A DNA stretch of 64,000 nt from the NCBI RefSeq assembly GCF_024742075.1, contig NZ_JANSGD010000004.1, forward strand, positions 62,001 to 126,000, written 5' to 3'. Under the pieces are notes generated by a model. That model was not told the DNA's origin. It saw only the letters and a list, made by a program, of their open reading frames with translations, and made no database searches. The DNA comes from Facklamia sp. 7083-14-GEN3 (GTDB lineage Bacteria; Bacillota; Bacilli; Lactobacillales; Aerococcaceae). A program made the position numbers and the translations under genes. Shown piece after piece: positions 16,329 to 23,561 of this stretch; position 1 is the first letter of the stretch, and every line of letters begins with the position of its first letter.

Positions 16329-17036
16329 TTACTGATTGAGACAGTAATTAATTTCTTTATTTTTGAAATCACCATTGGCATAGCTATATTCAAAAGCCTT
16401 AAAAGCTTTAAATGTTTTAATGTCCAAAGATTTTGTTTGTAGTAAATAGTTGAGTAGAGCCCCTCTCAATTTTTTACTGGTGGCTGAAGGTGCTTTTTTA
16501 CTTAATTCTATATCTTTATAGAAGTTAATTTGGATGAGTTTCATTTTTTTAGGGTCTAATAAAGAAGCAAACTCATTAGATGCTAGATTAATGACTGTTT
16601 GTTCTTCGAAGACCTTATTATAATGAGTTTTCCACAAGCTTTTCAAGCTTTGATTTTTTACTTTAAGCGACGTATTAAAGTCTAAACGGTAAGGGTTGAT
16701 CGGTTGAAGGGGAGAGATTGGCCCATATAAGGCAGACAGAATTTTAAGATGGTCTCTAGCATAGTTCAAGTCGATTTTCTCCCACTCGATTTGACGAAAG
16801 GATAGACCTTGATAGACTTGATAAGCTTGACGAGCTGTTTTTTCATTAATGGCTTGATAGCGATGATAGATATCTTGGGCAAGTTCAGCTGAGCATTTAA
16901 AGAGTTTTTCTAACTCTGTAGTATCTTTTAAGGAAAGTTCTTTAATAATTGATTGGACGGGACCTGATTGAGGAATTAAATCATTACCAGCTACCGTATC
17001 CATCTCTTTACTAGGGGAGAAAATAATTAAAGTCAT
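16329..17036 (-). CDS. yaaA: Peroxide stress protein YaaA (DUF328/UPF0246)
   Basis: YaaA proteins lower free iron and DNA damage during hydrogen peroxide stress and bind DNA through a helix-hairpin-helix-like fold. The N-terminal IIFSPSKEM is the family hallmark, and LSALYGPISPLQPINPYRLDF is the conserved core. I start at the second ATG (17036), which has AAAGGAG seven bases upstream; the ATG two codons earlier is too close. About 235 residues, close to the usual 245-255. A degraded second 3' end lies 0.9 kb away on the same strand. Confidence 0.92.
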   Translation of the reverse strand: MTLIIFSPSKEMDTVAGNDLIPQSGPVQSIIKELSLKDTTELEKLFKCSAELAQDIYHRYQAINEKTARQAYQVYQGLSFRQIEWEKIDLNYARDHLKILSALYGPISPLQPINPYRLDFNTSLKVKNQSLKSLWKTHYNKVFEEQTVINLASNEFASLLDPKKMKLIQINFYKDIELSKKAPSATSKKLRGALLNYLLQTKSLDIKTFKAFKAFEYSYANGDFKNKEINYCLNQ

Positions 17037-17060
17037 AAGCATACTCCTTTATTTTATTAG

Positions 17061-17090
17061 ATAAGAAAAACCCCTATCATAGAGGGGCCA
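17061..17090 (-). terminator. Terminator of the YitT-like gene
   Basis: On the minus strand CCCCTCTATGATAGGGG is followed by TTTTT, five bases after the stop codon. Confidence 0.85.
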
Positions 17091-17094
17091 TGGT

Positions 17095-17748
17095 TTATTG
17101 CGCCTTAGCAACGGATGATGCTTTTGGTAATTCAAAGCTAGGAAAATGTAGTTCGAATTGGCCAATTATCGTCGACGAAACTAAAGTAGTAATAAAAGAA
17201 AAGATCAGATGTTGTGGTGCAATATATAATAATGAAAGTAATAATACTACTCCATCAGTTAACAGATAGGCTTTAGTAATTGATACGTGGGCTCTCTCAG
17301 AAATAACCATTGCTAGAGCATCATCGCCCCCTGCGGCACAACGTTGACTGATACATAGGCCGCATCCTACGCCAATCGCAATACCTCCTAAGATAGCTGC
17401 TAATAAAGGTCTTTCATATAGGCTGGGAACAACGGGTCCAATCCAAAGACAAAGACGATAGAAAATAGCAAATAGAAAGGATGCGTGAATAGCACGACGA
17501 ATAAAATCTTTACCCAATAAGGATAAGCCAATAAGATAACAGCTAATATCTGCAAAAAAGCTTAATTTAGAAGGCTCCCAACCAAAGAAACGATAGCAGA
17601 AGAGAACTAAACCAATAACACCCCCTTCTGTAATTTTAGCGGGTATATGAATATTTACCAATCCAAAAGCCATGATAAAGGCTCCTAATGCAATAACCAG
17701 TATTTCTTTTTTACTTAATAAAAAGCGACTCAGCAAGCGCTTAAGCAT
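17095..17748 (-). CDS. YitT-family membrane protein, short form
   Basis: Integral membrane protein of the YitT/DUF161 family (217 residues, five to six hydrophobic segments). Family features are the start ALGAFIMAFGLVNIHIPAKI with the TEGGVIGL loop, and GLCISQRCAAGGDDALAM. Most YitT proteins are about 280 residues and end in a cytoplasmic DUF2179 domain; that domain is absent, the protein stopping soon after the last membrane segment. Substrate is unknown. AGGAGTG precedes the ATG. A 280-nt structured leader with its own promoter and terminator lies upstream and probably controls it. Confidence 0.82.
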   Translation of the reverse strand: MLKRLLSRFLLSKKEILVIALGAFIMAFGLVNIHIPAKITEGGVIGLVLFCYRFFGWEPSKLSFFADISCYLIGLSLLGKDFIRRAIHASFLFAIFYRLCLWIGPVVPSLYERPLLAAILGGIAIGVGCGLCISQRCAAGGDDALAMVISERAHVSITKAYLLTDGVVLLLSLLYIAPQHLIFSFITTLVSSTIIGQFELHFPSFELPKASSVAKAQ

Positions 17749-17793
17749 ATTTACACTCCTAATTTATTATTACACGAAGTCTCCATTAGGACA

Positions 17794-18061
17794 CAAAAAA
17801 AGACTGCTTGTGTCGTAGGCTAACCTCGTACGGCAATCTTAAGATGGTATTGATGCTTTTTTTGTTTGCTATTTTTTCTTTTGGCAAAACTCTGAGCTTC
17901 TAGTAATCTTTTTAGCCTTTGTAGACCCCACATCAGGTTTCAACTAGGCTCTTTATCGACTATATAGGCATCAGATAAACCCTACTGATCAAAAAGAACT
18001 AATCAGTATCCATCGAAAAACGATACTACAAAAATTATAGCACGAACTGAGAAATAGGCAA
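17794..18061 (-). ncRNA. Long structured leader RNA with promoter and terminator upstream of the YitT-like gene
   Basis: On the minus strand TTGCCT (18056-18061), 16 bp, TATAAT (18034-18039) gives a transcript from about 18027. It can form successive hairpins AGTATC/GATACT, ACTGAT/ATCAGT and TTTATC/GATAAA, and ends in a terminator in which AAGATTGC (17833-17840) pairs with GCAGTCTT (17800-17807) before a T run. Within it, AGGCTA (17913-17918) can pair either with AGCCT (17946-17950) or with TAGCCT inside the terminator (17817-17822), mutually exclusive partners. It fits an attenuator or riboswitch, or an independent small RNA. It matches none of the classes I can recognise. Confidence 0.6.
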
Positions 18062-18104
18062 CTAGTAAACGATTTCCTTCAGTTAAATATATGCAATGTG
18101 GTTG

Positions 18105-18242
18105 TTGTCTTTTAAAATAAAATAAGATAAACTATTGATAATAAGGGAAATGAAGTGCTTCCCATTTACTTTATTGATAAAGTAGATAAACCGCTTAGTA
18201 GCTGATGACTTCTGTATGCTTTTTTGGCATACAGAAGTTTTT
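18105..18242 (+). promoter_or_regulatory. Leader with intrinsic terminator in front of the antiporter gene
   Basis: A weak promoter (TTGTCT at 18105-18110, TAAACT at 18128-18133) precedes two hairpins, GGGAA/TTCCC (18145-18163) and TACTTTA/TAAAGTA (18166-18183), and then a perfect 12-bp terminator, ACTTCTGTATGC (18208-18219) with GCATACAGAAGT (18227-18238) and TTTTT. The terminator lies between promoter and ribosome binding site, so expression must depend on readthrough. Ligand unknown. Confidence 0.65.
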
Positions 18243-18264
18243 GTATTTTAAAGGAGGAAAAGCA

Positions 18265-19449
18265 ATGTTGTGGAGTTTAGGGCTTGTCTTGATATTAGGG
18301 TGGTTGTTTGGAAAACTATTTGAAAAAATTAACTTACCAAAACTGTTGGCTTATTTGGTATTAGGTATTTGTTTAGGCCCCAATGTTTTCAATCTATTAT
18401 CTAGTGAATTAACACATTTAGCGGGAGAAATTCGTCAAATTGCTTTGATGATTATTTTGATTAGAGCTGGACTAACTTTAAAAGTTTCGGATTTAATTAA
18501 AGTAGGTAGGCCTGCTATTTTAATGTGTTTTTTACCGGCTATTTTGGAAATACTTGCCATTGGTATGATTGGACCTTACTTATTTAATATCTCCTATGTT
18601 GATTCTTTCCTACTAGCTAGTGTTTTAGCTGCTGTTTCACCTGCTGTTTTAGTACCGCGGATGGTCGCTCTGATTGATCGTGGACTAGGAACAAAACAGG
18701 CTATTCCTCAAATGATTTTAGCTGGAGGGACAGCAGATGATATTTTAATTTTTGTTTTATTTGCTGCCTTTATGCAATTAGCTCAAGGTCAAGGTGTTTC
18801 AGCATCAACAGTATTATCTGCACCTATTTCAGTAGGAACTGGAATATTTTTGGGGTTAGTAGTGGGACAAGCTTTAAGTTATCTATTAAACCGATATAAA
18901 TGGGATGGTCAACAAGCTTTAATTGTCTCATTAGCTATTTCTTTTTTAACTCTTGGATTAGAAAGCTTAATAGCAGATACCCTTCCTTATTCAGGCGTGC
19001 TTGCTGTTTTAGTGATCTTCCTAATTGTTCAAAAGAAAGCGCCGCAAAAAGCTGTTGATTTAACAGCCTCTTATCAAAAAATTTGGCAAATGGCTGAAAT
19101 CTTCCTCTTTGTCTTCTTAGGAGTGGTAGTCAATCCGAGTTTAGCCTTAGAAGCGGGATGGCCGATAGTAATCATTATTGCAATTGGCCTTATTTTCCGC
19201 ATGTTGGGTGTTGCTTTATCCATTTTAAAGACACCATTTACAAAGAAAGAACGTTATTTCATTATGGGAGCGTATCTACCAAAAGCGACTGTACAAGCTT
19301 CTCTAGGTGGATTACCCTTAATGGCTGGTATCGCTAGTGGTTCTTTGATTTTAATAGCCGCTACGGTAGCTATTTTAATAACGGCTCCATTAGGTGCTAT
19401 CTTTATTGATTATTTTGCGCCACGCTGGTTAGAAAAAGAGCAATCTTAA
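18265..19449 (+). CDS. Cation:proton antiporter (CPA family)
   Basis: Sodium/hydrogen exchanger domain protein, about 394 residues with eleven to thirteen membrane segments, exchanging Na+ or K+ for protons across the cell membrane. Recognisable parts are KLFEKINLPKLLAYLVLGIC at the start, ILIRAGLTL, the ASVLAAVSPAVLVPRMV half-helix region, and AGGTADDILIFVLFAA, whose paired aspartates fit the ion site. No TrkA-type domain is attached. I start at ATG 18265 with AAGGAGG seven bases upstream; the in-frame ATG at 18205 would translate through the leader terminator. Confidence 0.85.
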   Translation: MLWSLGLVLILGWLFGKLFEKINLPKLLAYLVLGICLGPNVFNLLSSELTHLAGEIRQIALMIILIRAGLTLKVSDLIKVGRPAILMCFLPAILEILAIGMIGPYLFNISYVDSFLLASVLAAVSPAVLVPRMVALIDRGLGTKQAIPQMILAGGTADDILIFVLFAAFMQLAQGQGVSASTVLSAPISVGTGIFLGLVVGQALSYLLNRYKWDGQQALIVSLAISFLTLGLESLIADTLPYSGVLAVLVIFLIVQKKAPQKAVDLTASYQKIWQMAEIFLFVFLGVVVNPSLALEAGWPIVIIIAIGLIFRMLGVALSILKTPFTKKERYFIMGAYLPKATVQASLGGLPLMAGIASGSLILIAATVAILITAPLGAIFIDYFAPRWLEKEQS

Positions 19450-19465
19450 GTTAAATAACGAGTTT

Positions 19466-19505
19466 AAAAGCCATCATGATCGTTTATTAGATCTGATGGC
19501 TTTAA
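19466..19505. terminator. Bidirectional terminator between antiporter and rhodanese genes
   Basis: AAAGCCATCA and TGATGGCTTT pair, with further pairing toward the loop and T-rich flanks on both strands. Confidence 0.8.
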
Positions 19506-19524
19506 TAATTTTAATAGATTGTTA

Positions 19525-19827
19525 TTAATCGGTGGTAAGTTCACCTGGCCAGGATGGAGCTCCTGGAGTGACATTGGTGACAGAATAATTCATTTTAGTT
19601 AAAAATTGGCTCGCTTTTTTAGAACGTCCACCAGAGTGGCAAACCAAATAATACTCTTCATTTTGATTTAAGGATGAATATTCATTTGGGAGTTGATTCA
19701 AGGGGATGTTTTTAGATCCAGGGATATGTCCTTCTTGGAATTCATCTTCTCCTCGAACATCAATAATGTTAAGAGGTTTTTCCTGAGATTTTTGATAAAG
19801 TTCTTGAATTGAAATAGTTGGGAACAT
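19525..19827 (-). CDS. Single-domain rhodanese
   Basis: Sulfurtransferase of 100 residues, a single rhodanese domain that carries persulfide on its active cysteine. The conserved IIDVRGEDEFQEGHIPGSKN is followed by the active loop VCHSGGRS with Cys63. It is divergent from the CstR-type repressor gene and its predicted start of transcription lies inside a CstR-like operator, so it is probably induced by reactive sulfur species. GAAAGGAAG precedes the ATG. Confidence 0.92.
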   Translation of the reverse strand: MFPTISIQELYQKSQEKPLNIIDVRGEDEFQEGHIPGSKNIPLNQLPNEYSSLNQNEEYYLVCHSGGRSKKASQFLTKMNYSVTNVTPGAPSWPGELTTD

Positions 19828-19907
19828 GGTATCTTCCTTTCTGATTGTCTTATGAGAATGGTTTTATAAATAAGTGGTATTTTAAGCCGATAAATTATAT
19901 ACTTAGA

Positions 19908-19952
19908 ATACCCAGTGGGGTATATTAAACAACAAATAAAAAGACTTGTCAA
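19908..19952 (-). promoter_or_regulatory. Promoter and CstR-type operator of the rhodanese gene
   Basis: On the minus strand TTGACA (19947-19952), 17 bp, TTTAAT (19924-19929). Immediately downstream lies ATACCCAGTGGGGTAT (19908-19923), a near-palindrome of the GC-centred type recognised by CsoR/CstR proteins, covering the transcription start. It also lies in front of the divergent cstR gene. Confidence 0.75.
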
Positions 19953-19993
19953 GTTTTTAAAATTTACAAACAAATATATTAGAGGAGTTTATC

Positions 19994-20260
19994 ATGCATA
20001 AAGATAAAGATAAGAAAAATTTACTTAATCGTTTAAAACGAGCAGAAGGCCAATTAAGAGGGGTTCAAAAGATGTTAGAAGAGGACAGAGACTGTATGGA
20101 TATAGTCACTCAATTAACCGCTATTCGTTCGAGTGTAGATCGTATTATGGGGATAGTCATGGTTGAAAATTTAAAAGAATGTTTAACTTCTAATAATGGA
20201 GATTCAGAAATTCAGAATCAACGACTAGAGCAAGCCGTTTCGATGATTATAAAAAAATAG
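19994..20260 (+). CDS. cstR: CstR-type persulfide-sensing repressor (DUF156/CsoR family)
   Basis: All-helical DUF156 repressor of 88 residues. The family core is NRLKRAEGQLRGVQKMLEE, Cys34 in DRDC, and Cys63 in MVENLKEC. Copper-sensing CsoR uses Cys-His-Cys; here the histidine position is Asn59, and the ENLxEC sequence is that of CstR, which forms disulfides or polysulfide bridges between the two cysteines. Divergent rhodanese, adjacent OsmC-like protein and the ATACCC/GGGTAT operator support a sulfide or persulfide role. AGAGGAG precedes the ATG. Confidence 0.87.
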   Translation: MHKDKDKKNLLNRLKRAEGQLRGVQKMLEEDRDCMDIVTQLTAIRSSVDRIMGIVMVENLKECLTSNNGDSEIQNQRLEQAVSMIIKK

Positions 20261-20375
20261 ATTCTGGGCTGTCGATTAGTGAAAGACAAATATTTAGGTT
20301 TATTGAGCCATGGATAGCATATTCTAAAAAAAGGTTATACAATAGTATTAGGAAGTCTACAGGAGGTTTTTGCAA

Positions 20376-20786
20376 ATGATGGAACGAAAAACCCTTTATC
20401 AAACCAAGGTAGTCAATCGCGATGGAATTCAAGGTAAAACCTTTGTTGAGGAACCTGAAGCTTATGAATTTAAGGTTGCTAGTCCTTTAGTGCAAGAAGA
20501 AGGAACAAATCCTGAGCAATTGTTAGGCATGGCTATAGCCACCTGCTTAAATGCAACTATTGAGGCTGAAGAACTCCGAAGAGGCTTGGATCACCAAGCA
20601 CAAGTATCTGTTTGGGTTGATCTACAAGAAGATAATATAGGCTATCAATTTATCGTGTCCGTTCAAATCTCAATCCCCCATGTTTCAACTGAATTAAAGG
20701 AGTCTATCGTTAAGGTTGCTCTTGAACGCTGTCCCATGCATAAGTTAATGAAAGCCAATGCTACTTACAAGGTAATTATCAATTAA
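20376..20786 (+). CDS. OsmC/Ohr-family peroxiredoxin-like protein
   Basis: About 136 residues. OsmC-fold proteins reduce organic hydroperoxides with a cysteine pair; here Cys57 (MAIATCLNATIEAEE) and Cys119 (LERCPMHKLM) are in the expected positions. ATG 20376 has AGGAGG nine bases upstream. Its place right after cstR suggests a role in handling oxidised sulfur or organic peroxides. It is closer to the OsmC branch than Ohr by sequence feel; exact substrate is unknown. Confidence 0.85.
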   Translation: MMERKTLYQTKVVNRDGIQGKTFVEEPEAYEFKVASPLVQEEGTNPEQLLGMAIATCLNATIEAEELRRGLDHQAQVSVWVDLQEDNIGYQFIVSVQISIPHVSTELKESIVKVALERCPMHKLMKANATYKVIIN

Positions 20787-20833
20787 AGGTATTTAATAGC
20801 TATGAATAAAAATGAAGGGAAAGGGTGTTAGTT

Positions 20834-22153
20834 ATGAAAAAATTGATTCTATTTGGCCTTATGTTTGTGACTAGCTTCAGTGGGATGGGGATGATTCATT
20901 CTTCTCAAGAAAATTATTTTGCTCAAGATGAGAACTTGGTCTTTGCTGAAGAAGCAGTGAGTATTCAAAAAGTTCGACAAGCGATGGAGTTGTGGCAAGA
21001 AACGGTACAATCCTATTCATTAGATAATCCCCAGTATACTATTGCTAGTTTACAGCAAATGGGACCGGCTAATTTTGATGCTTCCTATCATTGGATCGTT
21101 CCAAAGCTTTACAATGATTATTATGAGAATCTTATTGAGTATCATAGTGTTGAAGAAGACGCGGACCATATTGGCAATTTAAGAGAAATATTATCACACT
21201 CTTTTGGTTTAGAAAAAATGTTATTAGCAGAATTAAGTCAAGGGGATCAAGAGGCTTTGAATCAATTACGTCTTTTCATAGTCAGTGCGATTATGGAATC
21301 CTATCAAGCCGGTATCAATCAGAACTTACCGGGCTATTTTCTATTAGAGGGGACTGATTTTGCAAAGAATATTGAGAAATATTTAGCACTTGATGATCAA
21401 CATCTCGATCAATTAATTCGCATTAGTCTAGCTTCTAGCTATGCACCAGAAGTCTATCGTTTTGGTTTTGGTGAAGATATGTTTACTATTCCTGAAGCGT
21501 TAGAGTATCCGAGTGAACAATATGAAATCTATACCATCACCAATGGAGTATTTGTACAAGATATTGGGGGAACGACTCCATATTATTTCCATATTCCTTC
21601 TGGTAAAATCACAGAGGGTCACTTGGCTAGTCTTGAATTACATCCTTTAATAGATTTCGATTGGTCAGAAGTATATGGTCGAGTGATTAATAATTATTAT
21701 CCCAATTATCAAGCCCAGTCATTATCGACGGAACCAAAAGAGCAATCATTAAGTTGGTCATCAAAGCAAAAACAAGCATTGATGACAGCAGTCAAAGACT
21801 GGCAAGCAAAAATGGGTCAAAAATATGAGTTTGTCACTCCAGAGACACCTTTAAATTTCTTGGGTGGGGACCTTCCTTTACAGTCAATGGTGATTCACTT
21901 AGATGGTCAGGAACGAAAGGCTTATTATCAAGCTGAAAAGCTTAATAATGATGAAATCGATGTCTTAATGGCAATGACTGATATTCGTGATCAAGATAAT
22001 CCGAGAGCGGAACGACATTTTTATTTATTTGTTGAAGATCAAGGTGTTCCAAGAGTTTTGATTACCATGGAAGGACCTGATAATTCAGCGGTTCACCATT
22101 TTAAAGACACAGCTAATGTCGAACTTTATCAACTTTTTAAATCAATCTATTAA
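20834..22153 (+). CDS. Secreted protein of unknown function with DUF4767-like C-terminal domain
   Basis: About 439 residues. A signal peptide (KKLILFGLMFVTSFSGMG) without lipobox cysteine leads into an acidic, glutamine- and tyrosine-rich protein with no cysteines seen. The C-terminal part starting at LSWSSKQKQALMTAVKDWQ resembles the DUF4767 domain of Lactobacillales surface proteins; the N-terminal 280 residues are not recognised. I start at ATG 20834, eight bases after AAAGGG; an in-frame GTG at 20825 is less likely. It may be co-transcribed with the OsmC gene 47 bases upstream. A terminator follows. Confidence 0.65.
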   Translation: MKKLILFGLMFVTSFSGMGMIHSSQENYFAQDENLVFAEEAVSIQKVRQAMELWQETVQSYSLDNPQYTIASLQQMGPANFDASYHWIVPKLYNDYYENLIEYHSVEEDADHIGNLREILSHSFGLEKMLLAELSQGDQEALNQLRLFIVSAIMESYQAGINQNLPGYFLLEGTDFAKNIEKYLALDDQHLDQLIRISLASSYAPEVYRFGFGEDMFTIPEALEYPSEQYEIYTITNGVFVQDIGGTTPYYFHIPSGKITEGHLASLELHPLIDFDWSEVYGRVINNYYPNYQAQSLSTEPKEQSLSWSSKQKQALMTAVKDWQAKMGQKYEFVTPETPLNFLGGDLPLQSMVIHLDGQERKAYYQAEKLNNDEIDVLMAMTDIRDQDNPRAERHFYLFVEDQGVPRVLITMEGPDNSAVHHFKDTANVELYQLFKSIY

Positions 22154-22162
22154 ATCATTGGA

Positions 22163-22196
22163 AAAGCCAGCTTCTCTTTTGAAGCTGTCTTTTTTA
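22163..22196 (+). terminator. Terminator after the secreted-protein gene
   Basis: CAGCTTC pairs with GAAGCTG, followed by a T-rich run. Confidence 0.8.
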
Positions 22197-22219
22197 TGAC
22201 CACGTATTGATTGATGAGA

Positions 22220-22248
22220 TTGGCAAAGACATTAAGAAATAATATAAT
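22220..22248 (+). promoter_or_regulatory. Promoter of the glycerate operon
   Basis: TTGGCA (22220-22225), exactly 17 bp, TATAAT (22243-22248), 34 bases before the permease ATG. Confidence 0.8.
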
Positions 22249-22281
22249 GAAGCCATTCAATAATCAATTAGGGGTGGAGAA

Positions 22282-23553
22282 ATGGAAGTAGTAACGGTAA
22301 CGGCTATCGGCGCTTTATTGGGTCTACTATTGGCTATCTTATTAATCTTTAAGAAGCTACCAGCTTTTTATTCTTTATTTATCGGTGCTTTATTCGGAGG
22401 TTTATTAGGAGGAGCCAATCTAAGTGAAACCATTGGTCTCATGACAAATGGTGCGCAAGGAATGATTACTTCTATTTTAAGAATACTAGCAGCTGGTGTC
22501 TTAGCGGGTGTTTTAATTAAGACTGGTTCGGCAGCTGCGATTGCCCAGGCTATTATTAAAAGCTTGGGGCGTGAAAGAGCCCTATTAGCGATTGCGCTGG
22601 CGACGATGATTTTAACTTTTGTAGGTGTTTTCATTGATATCTCAGTTATTACCGTTGCACCTATCGCCTTGGAAATTGGTAAAGAATTGAGATATTCACG
22701 GACTGCACTACTGATGGCTATGATTGGTGGCGGTAAGTCTGGAAATATTATTTCGCCAAATCCTAACTCAATTGCTGTATCGGATGGTTTTGGTGTTTCC
22801 TTAACCCAAGTTATGCTGGCTGGTCTTATTCCAGCGCTGATCGGTGTCTTATTTACGGCTTGGCTGGCTAAACGATTAATTAATAAAGGTAGCCAAATTG
22901 AACAAACAGGAACTCCAAGTGAAGAGCAGGTAGCAGAGAAGCTGCCTGATTTATGGAAAGCCTTATCAGGTCCCTTTTTAGCGATTGTTTTACTATCTTT
23001 ACGTCCCCTGTTTAATATAATGATTGATCCGATGTTAGCTCTTCCTATCGGAGGTCTTTTCGGCTTGATAATGGTGGGACAAGTTAAGCACTTACAAGAA
23101 TATACGCAATATGGATTAAGTAAGATGATTAATGTAGCTATTATCCTTTTAGGAACCGGTTTAATCGCAGGAGTGATTATCAATTCTACCTTAGGAGATG
23201 TCTTAACTAACAGCCTAGATTCATTAGGTTTACCTGCCTATCTTTTAGCACCTTTAGCGGGAATTTTTATGAGTGCGGCTACTGCTTCAACTACTTCGGG
23301 CTCGGCAGTAGGTTCAGCAGTCTTTTCACCAACCATCCTATCTTCAGGTGTTTCTCCAATCGGTGGAGCTGCTATGTTACATGCGGGAGCTACAGTGTTA
23401 GACCATTTACCTCATGGTTCATTCTTCCACGCGACAGGAGGATCCGTTTCGGCAGACTTTAAAGAATGCTTAAAGCTTATTCCTTATGAATCCCTAGTAG
23501 GGTTCGTTTTAACGATTGTTTCAACTATTATCTATGGCGTTTTGGGAGGTTAG
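22282..23553 (+). CDS. GntP-family permease, probable glycerate importer
   Basis: Proton-coupled sugar-acid permease of the GntP family, 423 residues with about twelve membrane segments. Family features are LRILAAGVLAGVLIKTGSAAA, the MIGGGKSGNIISPNPNSIAV loop, and AATASTTSGSAVGSAVFSPT. GntP members carry gluconate, glycerate and related acids. The glycerate kinase gene starts 8 bases downstream, so glycerate is the likely substrate. GGGGTGG precedes the ATG. Confidence 0.9.
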   Translation: MEVVTVTAIGALLGLLLAILLIFKKLPAFYSLFIGALFGGLLGGANLSETIGLMTNGAQGMITSILRILAAGVLAGVLIKTGSAAAIAQAIIKSLGRERALLAIALATMILTFVGVFIDISVITVAPIALEIGKELRYSRTALLMAMIGGGKSGNIISPNPNSIAVSDGFGVSLTQVMLAGLIPALIGVLFTAWLAKRLINKGSQIEQTGTPSEEQVAEKLPDLWKALSGPFLAIVLLSLRPLFNIMIDPMLALPIGGLFGLIMVGQVKHLQEYTQYGLSKMINVAIILLGTGLIAGVIINSTLGDVLTNSLDSLGLPAYLLAPLAGIFMSAATASTTSGSAVGSAVFSPTILSSGVSPIGGAAMLHAGATVLDHLPHGSFFHATGGSVSADFKECLKLIPYESLVGFVLTIVSTIIYGVLGG

Positions 23554-23561
23554 AATAATTA

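Noticed and set aside
17794-18061. The YitT leader as tmRNA, 6S RNA, RNase P RNA or T-box
   Set aside because: No tRNA-like CCA end or tag frame, no single long hairpin with central bubble, no RNase P core, and no GGTGG T-box sequence was found.
18205-18264. In-frame ATG at 18205 as start of the antiporter
   Set aside because: It would translate through the terminator hairpin and has no Shine-Dalgarno; ATG 18265 has AAGGAGG at ideal distance.
22368-23183. 271-codon open frame on the minus strand opposite the GntP permease
   Set aside because: It is a shadow of a hydrophobic membrane-protein gene. It has no ribosome binding site or family motif, while the plus-strand frame has strong GntP signatures.
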